Shown here piece after piece: positions 22,455-31,867 of a stretch of 64,000 bases of DNA. The DNA is from Polyangiaceae bacterium. GTDB lineage: Bacteria; Myxococcota_A; Polyangia; Polyangiales; Polyangiaceae. Location: positions 3,348,001-3,412,000 of the forward strand of contig JABTUA010000001.1 of NCBI GenBank assembly GCA_015075635.1, read 5' to 3'. The notes beneath the pieces are model-generated. The model had not been told where the DNA came from, did not search any database, and was given only the letters and a program-made list of their open reading frames with translations. The stretch's first letter is position 1; each line of letters opens with the position of its first letter. A program made the translations under genes and the position numbers.

Positions 22455-25034
22455 TCACTTCACGCGCAGGCGTCCGGCTTCGAGCCGGTTGTCGTTGTGC
22501 CGGCCGCGCTTCACCTCCAGCCGCCGGCTCCCGATGAACAGCCCGAAGAAGACCTCGTAGTCGCCCGGCGTGAAGTTCGGCTCCAGGGAGAACGGGTAGA
22601 TGTCCACGATGTGGTCGCCCACGCGCCACAAGTGGAACGCATACTTGTTCTCGAGCGTCTGGTGATCGCCGTTGAAGCGCCGCTGGAACCCGTCGATGTG
22701 GATGAAGGTCTCCCAGTTGCCCGAGATGCTGGCGACGACCTTGTAGTAGGTGCGGAACTGGTACTGCTTCTGCGGCACGACGCCGTCGACCGGGCGACCC
22801 GAGAGGTCCGTCACCTCCCAGCCGAGCACGTCGAGCTGCCCGCCCAGGTTCGCGTCCAAACGCACCGCGGGGTTCGGCGGCTGGTCGAGGACCCAGGCCG
22901 CGAATGGGTTCTCGTTCTTCTCGCCAGCCGCGAGCCGGTTCGACAAGAGCAGGATCTCGCTCGAGCGGGCGTCGAGCACCGGGACGTTGCCGGGAGCGCC
23001 CGGCAGCCCGCGGTGAAGCGAGTTCAGCTGGGGCAGATCACCCGAGCGCACCACCAACCAGCGGCGTTCGTCAGCTTCCGTCAGCCAATTGAACGCGGCG
23101 TTGGCATTCTCGAAGGTGGGCACGTTGCGACCCGCGTAGTAGGTCGCCGCGCCAGCACCGACACCCACGATGCCGAGCGCCTCGCCCGACTTCGCGTGCT
23201 GGCGGTAGGCGTCGAAGACCTCCTTCGGGGAGATCTGCGTCGCGAGCTTGGGGAAGTAGCCGAAGCTCAGCACGGCCCCCGACGCCGCCACCGCGAAGGC
23301 CGCGACGGTGGCGCGCGACAGCGGCAAGCGCACGAACAGCTCGCGCAGGACGTCGCGTCCCAAGAGGCCCGCCGCGGGCAGGACCAGCACCAGCACCGGC
23401 AGCCCGAGGTAGCCCCAGGTCGCGAGCTGCCGCGCCAGGGGACCCGCTTGGTCGAACTGCTTCCAGTGGAAGTAGCTCTTGCTCAGCCAGGTCAAGACCG
23501 CATAGCCGACCAGCGCGGCCTCGGCGACCAGGAAGCCGAACCAGAGGTTGCCGGCCCAGAGCGTCTTGAGCGCTCGCGGCCAGGCCAAATACTCCTCGCG
23601 GTCGAAGCGCCGCGCGGACCGGTCCGTGCTCTCCATGGTCGAGCCTGCAAAGCCAGCCAAGAGCACCAGCGTGGAGATCTTCAGCAGGCGGTGCGCCGAC
23701 TCCTTGAAGCTGTCGGGAAAGCGCGGATCGTCGACCACGAACGCAGACAGGCCCTTCTCCGGGAAGTTCTTGAAGTCGTAGTAGAGAAGGATGGCGAGGG
23801 CGGCGACCCCCATCGCCAGCGCGCGGGAGCCCGGCGCTCCGCGGTCGAAATCACGGAGCGCGAGCGCTGCGATGACCGCCAGCATGCACACCCCCGCGAA
23901 GGGCAGCTGCCCGACGGTGGGCGCGGTGAGCCCGTGCGCGCCGAAGGCGACCGCGGCCACGATGACGCTCACCACTCGGAGCGCCGTCTCCGGCGCGACG
24001 CGGCTCGGCTCGACACCGTGGGGAGGCGTCAGTAGGCGCCCGACGGCGAAGGGCACGAGCGCGCTCCACGGGAAGAGCCCATGGCCCAGGTAGTGGACGA
24101 CCGCGTCGTAGGTCGGCAGCATCTTGGGCGGCTTCACCGCAGCGCCGAGCAAGAGCGAGAACTGCGCCGGATTGGCGCTGGCTCGGCCGAGTACCTTGAA
24201 GCCCATCACCAGCGCGACCACCCCGAGCGCGAGCGCGAGCCCGCCGGCCAGATCGCTCAGGCGGTCGGCGCGAGCTCCGGACCGGGCGCGCAGGATGGCC
24301 CAGCCGAGACCGACGCCGAGCGCCGGCGGGACAACTCCGAGCAGGACGCCTCGCGCGCCGAGCCCGGCCGCCAAACCCACGAGGCCGACGAGGAGCCAGG
24401 CGACTCGGCGCGGGCGCGAGGCTTCGGCATCGAAGCTGGCGAGGCCGAGCCCCGCCACTGCCATGGCGAGGGACGACATCGTGACGATGTCCCCGAGCAT
24501 GGTGCGCGAGTGCAGGAAGTAGAGCGGCATCGTGGCGAGGGCGAGCACCGCGAACGCACCCGCAACGCGATCCGCCAACCGGGCCACCAGCGCGTAGGTC
24601 GACAGCGCGCCGAGCGTCCCCCAAATCGCCAGCGGCAGGCGGCCGGCCCACTCGTGCAGACCGAACAGCTTGAAGCCGAGCGCGATGGACGTGAACGGCA
24701 GCTGCCCCCTCGCGAGCTCCCCGAGCGTGGGCACGCTGTTCGTCGAACCCTCGATGGCGAGCCCGGAGGCGCCGAGCAAGGTGAGCGCGATGCGGCGCGA
24801 CAGCTCGGCGACTCTGAGCTCGAACGGATCCCAGATGCCGCTCTTGGCGATGGGGCCGAACAGGCTGAGCAACAGCAGCGCGAACGCCACGAGCGGAAGC
24901 CACATGGCGCCGCGGCGACCCGCAGCGGCCGTGCTCTCCACGCGCGGCGCGGGCTCTCGGGCGGCGTCCTGGGCCTCGGGCTCGGACTCGGGCAGCTCGC
25001 TGCTCGTTCCTTCGTCAATCTCCGTCGCGCTCAT
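22455..25034 (-). CDS. Large membrane glycosyltransferase, ArnT/GT39-like
   Basis: 859 aa. An acidic cytoplasmic N-terminus of about 40 residues precedes a first membrane helix (MWLPLVAFALLLLSLFG). The following loop contains GIWDPFELRVAELSRRIA, the Asp-Glu-type acidic pair expected in the ArnT/PMT superfamily, and later LFGLHEWAGRLPLAIWGTL, which is also typical. More than ten further helices follow, then a C-terminal periplasmic domain of about 250 residues with beta-rich text. It probably transfers a sugar from a polyprenyl-phosphate carrier to a surface polymer, lipid or protein. Acceptor unknown. The C-terminal extension is long for ArnT. Confidence 0.85.
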   Translation of the reverse strand: MSATEIDEGTSSELPESEPEAQDAAREPAPRVESTAAAGRRGAMWLPLVAFALLLLSLFGPIAKSGIWDPFELRVAELSRRIALTLLGASGLAIEGSTNSVPTLGELARGQLPFTSIALGFKLFGLHEWAGRLPLAIWGTLGALSTYALVARLADRVAGAFAVLALATMPLYFLHSRTMLGDIVTMSSLAMAVAGLGLASFDAEASRPRRVAWLLVGLVGLAAGLGARGVLLGVVPPALGVGLGWAILRARSGARADRLSDLAGGLALALGVVALVMGFKVLGRASANPAQFSLLLGAAVKPPKMLPTYDAVVHYLGHGLFPWSALVPFAVGRLLTPPHGVEPSRVAPETALRVVSVIVAAVAFGAHGLTAPTVGQLPFAGVCMLAVIAALALRDFDRGAPGSRALAMGVAALAILLYYDFKNFPEKGLSAFVVDDPRFPDSFKESAHRLLKISTLVLLAGFAGSTMESTDRSARRFDREEYLAWPRALKTLWAGNLWFGFLVAEAALVGYAVLTWLSKSYFHWKQFDQAGPLARQLATWGYLGLPVLVLVLPAAGLLGRDVLRELFVRLPLSRATVAAFAVAASGAVLSFGYFPKLATQISPKEVFDAYRQHAKSGEALGIVGVGAGAATYYAGRNVPTFENANAAFNWLTEADERRWLVVRSGDLPQLNSLHRGLPGAPGNVPVLDARSSEILLLSNRLAAGEKNENPFAAWVLDQPPNPAVRLDANLGGQLDVLGWEVTDLSGRPVDGVVPQKQYQFRTYYKVVASISGNWETFIHIDGFQRRFNGDHQTLENKYAFHLWRVGDHIVDIYPFSLEPNFTPGDYEVFFGLFIGSRRLEVKRGRHNDNRLEAGRLRVK

Positions 25035-25202
25035 GGCAAGTGAAGGGCGGGCGGGACCTTAGCAGAAGTTTTCGCAGAAAACGCCGCTTCCGAGCCGACC
25101 TCCGCCGGCCCGCCCGGCGCAGGTTTTTACAGACGAATCCGCGGTCCCGGCGAATGAGCCGCTTGCAGTCTCGGATCCGCTCGTGAGAAGACGCCTCCGC
25201 TC

Positions 25203-26168
25203 ATGCGCTTCGGCTCCGTCGCTCTGATCGGCCGCACCAACGTCGGCAAATCGACGTTCTTGAACGCCGCGCTCGGTGAGAGCCTGGCCGTGGTGTCGCC
25301 CGTACCGCAGACGACGCGCGAAGCCCTGCTCGGCGTGGTCCATCGCCCCGACGCGCAGATCGCCTTCGTGGACACCCCCGGGCTGCACCGGCCGAAGAGC
25401 GAGCTCGGCCGGCGGATGAACGCCACGGCTCTGGAGGTCGCGCGGAGCGCGGACGTGCTCGTGGTGATGACCGACCTGGATCCGAAGCTGGCGAAAGACG
25501 CCACCGCCACGGTCGCACGCGATCGCGAGGTGATCGAGCTCCTGCCCAAGGGGCCCGCCCGCTTGCTGGTGGTCAACAAGGTCGACCTGGTACGCGACAA
25601 GCAGAAGCTCCTGCCGATCTTGACCGCGTACGAAGCGCTGCACGACTTCGCCGCCCTGGTCCCGGTGTCCCTGAAGAGCGCGGGCGAGGCCGAGCGCGTG
25701 CTCGACGCCATCGTGGCGCTCTTGCCGGAGGGCGAGGAGGGCTTCGAGGCCGACACGCTGACGGACCGTGCGACGCCCTATTTCGTGCGCGAATACGTGC
25801 GCGAGCAGGTGCTCGCCTTGGCCAAGGGCGAGGTGCCCCACGCCGTCGCCGTGAGCATCGACGCGATCGAGGAGCGGGAGCGCGTGCTCGCGGTCAAGGC
25901 GACGATCCACGTCGAGAAGGAGGGGCAACGCCGCATCTTGATCGGCAAGGGCGGCGCCTCGATCAAGGCCATCGGCACGGGCGCGCGCAAGCGACTCGAG
26001 GAGCTGCTCGACCGGAAGCTGTTCCTCGAGCTGTTCGTGCGCGTGACACCGAAGTGGAAGCACGTCCCTCGGCAACTGGCCGAGCTCGGCTACGAAGCGC
26101 CCCGCGAGAAGAACCTGCTCGGGGCGCTGCCGGACGCCCCGAAGCACAAGGCGCGAGGCAAGCGATGA
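25203..26168 (+). CDS. era: GTPase Era
   Basis: 321 aa. G1 motif GRTNVGKST is at residues 10-18, G2/G3 follow with [13 protein letters not shown], and G4 is NKVDLV. The C-terminal KH domain contains the GxxG loop in [16 protein letters not shown]. Era binds 16S rRNA and couples 30S assembly to growth. Start ATG gives [11 protein letters not shown] and is the natural family start. The stop overlaps the start of der by four bases (ATGA), so the two ribosome-assembly GTPases are cotranscribed. Confidence 0.97.
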   Translation: MRFGSVALIGRTNVGKSTFLNAALGESLAVVSPVPQTTREALLGVVHRPDAQIAFVDTPGLHRPKSELGRRMNATALEVARSADVLVVMTDLDPKLAKDATATVARDREVIELLPKGPARLLVVNKVDLVRDKQKLLPILTAYEALHDFAALVPVSLKSAGEAERVLDAIVALLPEGEEGFEADTLTDRATPYFVREYVREQVLALAKGEVPHAVAVSIDAIEERERVLAVKATIHVEKEGQRRILIGKGGASIKAIGTGARKRLEELLDRKLFLELFVRVTPKWKHVPRQLAELGYEAPREKNLLGALPDAPKHKARGKR

Positions 26169-27493
26169 GGCCGGTCGTCGCCATCGTCGGGCGGCCCAAC
26201 GTGGGCAAGAGCACGCTGTTCAACCGGCTCGCCGGCAAGCGGCTGGCCATCGTGCACGACCAGCCGGGTGTGACTCGCGACCGCAACTACGCCGACGTCC
26301 ACCTGGCGGGTCGCGAGCTGGTCCTGGTCGACACCGGCGGCTTCGACCCGACGGACGAGGATCCGATGCGCCAGGGCATCGCGCGACAGGTGAAGGCCGC
26401 GCTGGCCGAGGCGGACCTGGTGGTGTGCGTGCTCGACGGGGTGATGTCGCCGACGCTCGCGGATCGCGAAGCGATCAAGCTGCTCCGGCGCAGCAAGAAG
26501 CCGGTGCTCTACGTCGCCAACAAAGCGGACGACAAGGACAAGGCCCTCGCTGCCAACGAGCTGTACGAGATGGGGATCCCCGAGCTCCTGCCGGTGTCCG
26601 CGCTGCACGGGCGAGGGACTGGGGAGCTGATCGCGGCCATCTCCGCCGCGCTGCCGTCGCCCGCCGCCGCGAGCGACGAGGCCGCGGACGACAGCGCGAT
26701 TCGCGTGGCGGTGATCGGTCGCCCGAACGCCGGCAAATCGTCGCTGGTGAACCGGCTGGCCAAGAGCGAGCGCTCCCTGGTGGACGACCGCCCTGGCACC
26801 ACCCGCGACCCCACCGACACCCGCGTGGAGCTCGACGGCCAGGCCTTCGTAGTGGTGGACACCGCGGGCATCCGCCGCCGCGCGCGGGTCGAGAAGGGAA
26901 TCGAAGCCGCGAGCGTGATTCGCGCCCTCCGCAGCATGGAGCGGGCCCAGGTGGTGGTCCTCTTGTGCGAAGCCCTCGAGGGCGTCGCCGAGCAGGACGC
27001 GCGCCTGATGGGCCTGATCGCGGAGCGCGGACGCGCGGTGGTCATCGGCCTGAACAAGACCGACCTCCTGGACAAGGCCGGGCGCAAGAAGGCCGAGGAG
27101 CAGGTGCGGGACGCGCTGCGCTTCGCCCCCTGGGCGCCGCTGGTGCAGCTCTCGGCCAAGAACGGCTGGGGCGTGTCCGACCTGATGCGCGCCGTCCGTC
27201 GCGCGGCCGACGAGTTCACGCGCCGCGTCCCGACGGGGGAGCTGAACCGCTTCTTCGAGCAGGTGCTGGAGCACCGCGCGCCGCCCACGCACAAGGGCCG
27301 AGCCCCGCGCATCTACTACATCACCCAAGCCGAGACGGCTCCGCCGGTGTTCGTGGCCGTGACCAACGCGCCAGATCACATCAAGGAGAGCTACAAGCGC
27401 TACGTGGTCAATCAGATCCGCAAGAGCTTCGGCTTCGAGTGCGTGCCCATAGAGCTCAGGTTCCGGGGCAAGGGCAAGAAGAGCGAAGGGTGA
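26165..27493 (+). CDS. der: Ribosome-assembly GTPase Der (EngA)
   Basis: 442 aa, the usual length. Two GTPase domains occur in tandem: GRPNVGKST at 9-17 with DTGGFD, and a second with GRPNAGKSS and [11 protein letters not shown], then NKTDLLD. The C-terminal KH-like domain ends [17 protein letters not shown], characteristic of Der. The ATG at 26165 overlaps the era stop; a longer in-frame extension back to 26054 lies inside era and is rejected. Der acts in late assembly of the 50S subunit. Confidence 0.97.
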   Translation: MRPVVAIVGRPNVGKSTLFNRLAGKRLAIVHDQPGVTRDRNYADVHLAGRELVLVDTGGFDPTDEDPMRQGIARQVKAALAEADLVVCVLDGVMSPTLADREAIKLLRRSKKPVLYVANKADDKDKALAANELYEMGIPELLPVSALHGRGTGELIAAISAALPSPAAASDEAADDSAIRVAVIGRPNAGKSSLVNRLAKSERSLVDDRPGTTRDPTDTRVELDGQAFVVVDTAGIRRRARVEKGIEAASVIRALRSMERAQVVVLLCEALEGVAEQDARLMGLIAERGRAVVIGLNKTDLLDKAGRKKAEEQVRDALRFAPWAPLVQLSAKNGWGVSDLMRAVRRAADEFTRRVPTGELNRFFEQVLEHRAPPTHKGRAPRIYYITQAETAPPVFVAVTNAPDHIKESYKRYVVNQIRKSFGFECVPIELRFRGKGKKSEG

Positions 27494-27514
27494 GGTAGGA
27501 GGTGTCGGTGTGCG

Positions 27515-27546
27515 ACCGAGCGGCTCGACTCGCGCCGCTCGGCGGT
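27515..27546 (+). terminator. Hairpin after der, possible transcription end
   Basis: CGAGCGGC (27517-27524) pairs with GCCGCTCG (27534-27541) across a 9-base loop, 22 bases after the der stop. There is no run of T afterwards, so it is not a classic intrinsic terminator; it may still stabilise the transcript 3' end. Confidence 0.3.
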
Positions 27547-27571
27547 CAGCCGAGCCCCGGATTCACTCGAG

Positions 27572-27735
27572 CAGTCTGGCCATGATCAGATCTCGATCCG
27601 CCAATGAGGCGTGAGTGAGAAAACCGGCCGGACGCGCTTCGCGACGACCCTTGGAAGTCCCCGGAGGGGGATACCCGACGGGGTGGGCCGGCGCCGGCCG
27701 TTTCGACCGAACGGAAGCGTCGCGTGGCGTTTGCT
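27572..27735 (-). repeat. Dispersed intergenic repeat, copy C (reverse orientation, with insertion)
   Basis: Read on the minus strand, the order is CGCGACGCTTCCG, CGGTCGAAACGGCCGGCGCC, then an extra segment of about 60 bases (with GGGTATCCCCCTCCGGGG and TCGCGAAGCGCGTCC), then TTTTCTCACTCACGCCTCA, GCGGATCGAGATCTGATC and ATGGCCAGA. All main parts of copies B and D are present in the same order. It fills most of the 273-base gap between the der and ArsA-type genes. Confidence 0.85.
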
Positions 27736-27766
27736 GCCGCCAGCGGAGCGCGAATTAGGACACCCC

Positions 27767-28921
27767 CTAGTCCGGACACAGCAGCTTCGCCACCCCGCCG
27801 AGCGTGCCGAGGTCGTGCACGTCGCTCGGCAGCGCCGGGATGTCCACGCGCGTCGGCTTGTCGCCGTGGCGCCCGGCGACCAGCACGCGGTCGAGGCGCT
27901 CGAGCTCCTCGGCGTCCGTCTCCGCGAGCTCCGTCTCGTCGAGCAGGGCGCGCTCCAGGCGCTCGGCGCCGGTGATCCCGAGGTCGAGGCGGTGCCGCGA
28001 GAGCGACGCGCGGATCTCTTCCAGACCCGGGTGGGCCCGCGGTCTTCGGTGCACGCGGTTCACCACGAACGCGTCGCGGTGCATGCCCTGCTCCTCCAGG
28101 CGATCGGCGAAGAAGAGCGCCTCCCTCACCGCCGCCGGGGCCGGGGTGGTGACCAGCACGTAGCCGAACTCGGGGCCGCGAAACGCCGCGGCCACCTCCG
28201 TGGCGCGCTGCCGGAAGCCACCGAACAGGTCGTTCAGGTCCGTGACGAAGGCCGCCATCTGCTCCAGGAAGCCGCCGCCGGTCAGCTTGCCGATGCCGCG
28301 CAGCACCACCGCCACGCTCTTGGCCACCAGGTTCAAGCTGAAGCGGCCGGAGTGCTCGAACGCCTGCATCAGCCAGCGGATGGCGGCGCTGTCCAGGGCG
28401 TTGATCAGGCGCTCCGGCGCGTCCAAGAAGTCGAGGGCATTGCTGGTGGGCGGAGTGTCCAGGACGATCAGGTCGTAGCCGCCCTCGCGCTTGACGCTGA
28501 GCAGCTTCTCCATCGCCATGTACTCCTGCGTGCCCGCCAGGCTGGTGGAGACGTATTGGTACAGACGATTGTTGAGGATCCGGTCGCGCGCCTCGGGGCT
28601 GGAGGAGTAGCGCACGACGAGCTCGTCGAAGGTGCGCTTGGTGTCGAGCATCATCACGCTGAGGTGCCCAGTGACCGTGAGCCCGGCGCGCTCGAACAGC
28701 TCCGGAGCGACGACCTGCTCCTCGCCGGTCATGCTCGACAGGCCGAGGCTGTTGGCCAGACGCTTCGCCGGATCGATGGTCAGGCAGAGCACTCGCTTGC
28801 CGCGCTCCGCGGCGGCCAGGCCGAGCGCCGCGCTGACGGTGGTCTTGCCCACGCCGCCGCTGCCCACGCACAAAACCACGCGGTGGCGGTCGAGCAGCGG
28901 GGTGAGCGTGGGCGCGGACAT
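27767..28921 (-). CDS. ArsA/GET3-family ATPase
   Basis: 384 aa. The N-terminal deviant Walker A GSGGVGKTT is at about residues 20-28, followed by the family text TIDPAKRLANSLGL. Later come DLIVLDTPPTSNALDFLDAP (the switch/Walker B region) and FVVNRVHRRP. This is the anion-transporting ATPase (ArsA)/TRC40 family. Without an arsenite transporter or regulator nearby, arsenic resistance is unlikely; myxobacteria and actinobacteria carry such ArsA-like ATPases of unclear role. The ATG at 28921 gives a normal N-terminus; extension to 29419 would run through the roadblock gene on the other strand and is rejected. Confidence 0.88.
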   Translation of the reverse strand: MSAPTLTPLLDRHRVVLCVGSGGVGKTTVSAALGLAAAERGKRVLCLTIDPAKRLANSLGLSSMTGEEQVVAPELFERAGLTVTGHLSVMMLDTKRTFDELVVRYSSSPEARDRILNNRLYQYVSTSLAGTQEYMAMEKLLSVKREGGYDLIVLDTPPTSNALDFLDAPERLINALDSAAIRWLMQAFEHSGRFSLNLVAKSVAVVLRGIGKLTGGGFLEQMAAFVTDLNDLFGGFRQRATEVAAAFRGPEFGYVLVTTPAPAAVREALFFADRLEEQGMHRDAFVVNRVHRRPRAHPGLEEIRASLSRHRLDLGITGAERLERALLDETELAETDAEELERLDRVLVAGRHGDKPTRVDIPALPSDVHDLGTLGGVAKLLCPD

Positions 28922-29036
28922 CGCGGCAGAGCCGCGGGAATTAGCAGCTTTCGATCGGCCAGTCACTGCCGACCGCCGGCCAGCCCGAAACGGAACTTGG
29001 CCCGCTCGCCCGGGGTCTGGCACGCACCAAGGCCCG

Positions 29037-29441
29037 ATGGAAGGCTCACTCGATCGCCAGCTCAGCGCCGAGAGACCCACGGAGCGCCGGGCGGGGCGCC
29101 GCGACGACACCCTGGGGGCGCTGGGCGAGCTCTTGGACTCGGTGCGGAACGACGGCGAGTTCCAGGCGCTGGCCGTCGCCGACCCGACCGGCGTGCTGGT
29201 GGCCGGCGCCGGGGCGTACGCAGACTGCGAAGAGCTGGCCGCGCTCGCCCCGCTGGTGGCACGCCGGGCGGCGAACGACACCATCCCCACGCGGCTCGAC
29301 GTGGTCACGCGCAAGATGGAAGTCCGCCGGCTCATCATCGACGGGATCGAGGTGCTCCTGTGCGGCCAGGGGGGCGAGACCGACGCTTTGCGCAGAGCGG
29401 CGGCCGGGTGCGCGCGCATCCTGGGCGCTCGGCGGCGCTAG
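29037..29441 (+). CDS. Roadblock/LC7-like protein
   Basis: 134 aa. A short charged N-terminus precedes LGALGELLDSVRNDGEFQAL and then AVADPTGVLVAGAGAYADCE, the alpha-beta pattern of roadblock/LC7 domains that bind small GTPases such as MglA in myxobacteria. The remaining text has alternating strands (RRLIIDGIEVLLCGQG) and a C-terminal helix. The assignment is from pattern only. It is divergent from the ArsA-type gene and lies 50 bases before the CpsB-type gene. ATG chosen because the upstream in-frame part crosses the ArsA-type gene. Confidence 0.6.
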   Translation: MEGSLDRQLSAERPTERRAGRRDDTLGALGELLDSVRNDGEFQALAVADPTGVLVAGAGAYADCEELAALAPLVARRAANDTIPTRLDVVTRKMEVRRLIIDGIEVLLCGQGGETDALRRAAAGCARILGARRR

Positions 29442-29491
29442 GGAGCCCTCGCCACCCGCCACGCCGGAAACTCCGCTAGGCTGCTCAGCCC

Positions 29492-30214
29492 ATGCGCGGC
29501 TTCGTGGATCTGCACTGTCACTGGGTGGCCGGGATCGACGACGGCGCCAAGACTCCCGAGGACGGCGTGGCCATGCTGCGCGCGCTGGGGCAGCTCGGGT
29601 TCAGCAAGGTGGTGGCGACTCCGCACATGCGCCCCGGACTGTTCGACAACACCCGCGAGAGCCTGAGCGCCGCCTACGCGCGCATGTTGCCGCTGCTCCC
29701 GGCGGGACTCCCCGAGGTCGAGCTGTCGAGCGAGCACTACTTCGACGACGTGATCTTCGGCCGCATCATGCACGACGCGGCGCTGCCTTACCCCGGCGGC
29801 CGGGCCGTCTTGCTGGAGTTCTACGAGAGCGACTTCCCGTTCAGCATCGACCGCCGCTTCGCCGACCTCAGGCTGAAGAAGCGGCTGATCCCGGTGATCG
29901 CCCACCCCGAGCGCTACCAGCGCATCTGGCGCGACCCGGACGTGCTCGAGCGGCTGGTCGACGCCGGCGCCGCGGCGCTGCTCGACACCGCCGCGCTCGT
30001 GGGCAAATACGGCCGGAAGCCCCAGAAGACCGCGGAAGAGCTGCTCGAGCGCGGCCTGTATCACGCCGCCTGCAGCGACGCCCACCGGGTGGGCGACGTC
30101 GCCGAGGTCGCAGCAGGGCTCTTGCGCATCGAGCGCGCGTACGGACCCGAGGAGGTCGATTTCCTGTTTCGCGAAGGGCCGCTTGCGCTACTGAGCGGCC
30201 GGATCCCCGAATGA
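29492..30214 (+). CDS. CpsB/CapC-type PHP-family phosphatase
   Basis: 240 aa, the normal length. The N-terminal metal-binding motif DLHCHWVAGIDDGAK (His8, His10, Asp16) and the following VVATPHMRPGLFDN are the PHP signature of CpsB/YwqE tyrosine phosphatases. Further ligands are in the VIAHPERY block and CSDAHR near the C-terminus. CpsB-type enzymes dephosphorylate the tyrosine kinases that control capsule polymer export. No BY-kinase lies in the window, but a flippase-like gene overlaps its end by four bases, which supports a polysaccharide role. Confidence 0.88.
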   Translation: MRGFVDLHCHWVAGIDDGAKTPEDGVAMLRALGQLGFSKVVATPHMRPGLFDNTRESLSAAYARMLPLLPAGLPEVELSSEHYFDDVIFGRIMHDAALPYPGGRAVLLEFYESDFPFSIDRRFADLRLKKRLIPVIAHPERYQRIWRDPDVLERLVDAGAAALLDTAALVGKYGRKPQKTAEELLERGLYHAACSDAHRVGDVAEVAAGLLRIERAYGPEEVDFLFREGPLALLSGRIPE

Positions 30215-31296
30215 GCGACGGACCGGGCAGCTGGCTCAGGCGCCACTGGCTCAAGCTACTGGCTTCGCTGCTCGTGGCGGGCGGCTTCGTGTGGCTCCTG
30301 CACAGAGGTGCCCTGCCCATCTTGCCGGACGCCAAGGCGTTCTCGAAGATGCGCTGGTGGACGGTGCCGGCCTACATCGCGATTTGGTGCGGGATCCACG
30401 TCATCCGCGCCGCGCGCTGGCATTGGCTCCTGGCGCCCATCCACCCGGTACCGCTGCGCCGCATCGTCTCCGTGGCGTGGATTGGCTTCGCCGCCATCCT
30501 GCTGCTGCCGTTCCGTACCGGGGAGGTCGTTCGACCGGTGTTGATCCGCAAGAAGGGTCAGCTGTCGGGCTGGGCCGCCACCGGCACGGTGGCCGCCGAG
30601 CGGGTGATCGACGGCTTCTTCATGAGCGTGATGTTGTTCACGTCGCTGCTCCTGTCGAAGCCGTTGGACCCGTTGCCGAGCTCGATCGGCGCGCTGCCGA
30701 TCCCCGCGGCTGTCGTGCCGGGCGCCGCCTACAGCGCGCTCTTGGTGTTCGCCGCCGCATTCACCGTCATGGGGGTGTTCTACTGGCGGCGCGATTTCGC
30801 GCGCGCGGCGACCGAGCGCATCGTCGGGCTGGTGTCCGAGCGGCTGGCGGCCTGGCTGGCCGAGCGCGTGGAGAAGGTCGCCAGCGGCCTGTCGTTCTTG
30901 CCGCGCTGGCGCTACACGGCGCCATTTCTGGCCGTGACCGCGCTGTATTGGCTGCTCAACGCCGGGGCGTCCTGGCTCTTGGCCTGGGGCGCCGGGTTCG
31001 ATCACATCAGCTACGCCGAAGCGTGCGTGACCATGGGCGTGTTGGCGCTCGGCATCCTCATCCCCAACGCCCCGGGCTTCTTCGGCGCCTTCCAGATCTC
31101 GATCTACGCCGGCTTGGCCATGTACTTCCCGGCCGAGCTGGTGGTCGGGCCCGGGGCCGCGTTCGTGCTCATCATCTACGTCTGCCAGATCCTGATCACG
31201 ACCGCCGGGGCCGGCCTCGGCCTGTACTGGGAGCGCACCAGCGTCGGAGAGGCGCTCGACGCCCGACCCGAAGAGCTCGGGGACGAGGCCCGCTGA
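30211..31296 (+). CDS. Flippase-like integral membrane protein (UPF0104/LPG synthase TM family)
   Basis: 361 aa with about eight hydrophobic helices. Typical family stretches are IHVIRAARWHWLLAPIHPVP, AWIGFAAILLLPFRTGEVVR, and AAERVIDGFFMSVMLFTSLL; the LPFRxGExxRP motif and AxERxxD motif are diagnostic of the lysylphosphatidylglycerol synthase transmembrane/flippase-like family. The soluble synthase domain is absent. Members are thought to move lipids or lipid-linked sugars. It overlaps the CpsB-type gene by four bases, so the two are coupled. Confidence 0.85.
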   Translation: MSDGPGSWLRRHWLKLLASLLVAGGFVWLLHRGALPILPDAKAFSKMRWWTVPAYIAIWCGIHVIRAARWHWLLAPIHPVPLRRIVSVAWIGFAAILLLPFRTGEVVRPVLIRKKGQLSGWAATGTVAAERVIDGFFMSVMLFTSLLLSKPLDPLPSSIGALPIPAAVVPGAAYSALLVFAAAFTVMGVFYWRRDFARAATERIVGLVSERLAAWLAERVEKVASGLSFLPRWRYTAPFLAVTALYWLLNAGASWLLAWGAGFDHISYAEACVTMGVLALGILIPNAPGFFGAFQISIYAGLAMYFPAELVVGPGAAFVLIIYVCQILITTAGAGLGLYWERTSVGEALDARPEELGDEAR

Positions 31297-31351
31297 CCCC
31301 GCGATCGGGAAACTTGGCCGTGGATGGTGCCCGGCGATATCGAAGCACACC

Positions 31352-31831
31352 ATGAAGAGGACGAGTGCCGTGTGGGCCGGAGCCGGCGCGCTCTTCGTGC
31401 TGGCCGCGGTTCTGTCCAGCACCGGTGCAGAGGCGCGGGTCGAAGCCGACTCGGACTACACCAAGGCCCAGACCTACAACGCTGCGCTGCGCTACGTGCG
31501 GGTCGATCTGGGCTACGAGGTGGTCGAGAAGGACCCCGACGTCGGCTACCTCTTGTTCCGCTACGAGCCGCCCGGGCGCAAGAACAACCCCACCAGCGGC
31601 TCCATCGAAGTCGTGGAGAGCAAGGAGCGCGTGAAGATCGTGATCCAGCTCCCGCAGATGCCGACTTACCACGAGACCACGCTTCGCGATGGGCTCTTGA
31701 AGAAGCTGCGCGTCGAGTACGGCGCGCCGCCGAAGAAGAAGAAGCCCGAGGACAAGCCCAAGAAGCCCGAGGGTGACGCTGGCGTCGAGGGTGGATCGGA
31801 CGACGGTTTCGGCGAGCAGAACGCGCGCTGA
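31352..31831 (+). CDS. Small secreted protein, unknown
   Basis: 159 aa. A signal peptide (MKRTSAVWAGAGALFVLAAV, cut near GAEA) precedes a compact mixed domain (about 35-125: LRYVRVDLGYEVVEKDPDVG; YLLFRYEPPG; RVKIVIQLPQMP). The C-terminus is Lys/Pro-rich then acidic (KKKKPEDKPKKPEGD). No recognised family. It lies between the flippase-like gene and a Ser/Thr kinase gene on the same strand. The ATG has no strong ribosome site. Confidence 0.7.
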   Translation: MKRTSAVWAGAGALFVLAAVLSSTGAEARVEADSDYTKAQTYNAALRYVRVDLGYEVVEKDPDVGYLLFRYEPPGRKNNPTSGSIEVVESKERVKIVIQLPQMPTYHETTLRDGLLKKLRVEYGAPPKKKKPEDKPKKPEGDAGVEGGSDDGFGEQNAR

Positions 31832-31867
31832 GCTCTGGCGCGCAGGCTGATAGCATCGAACCCGACC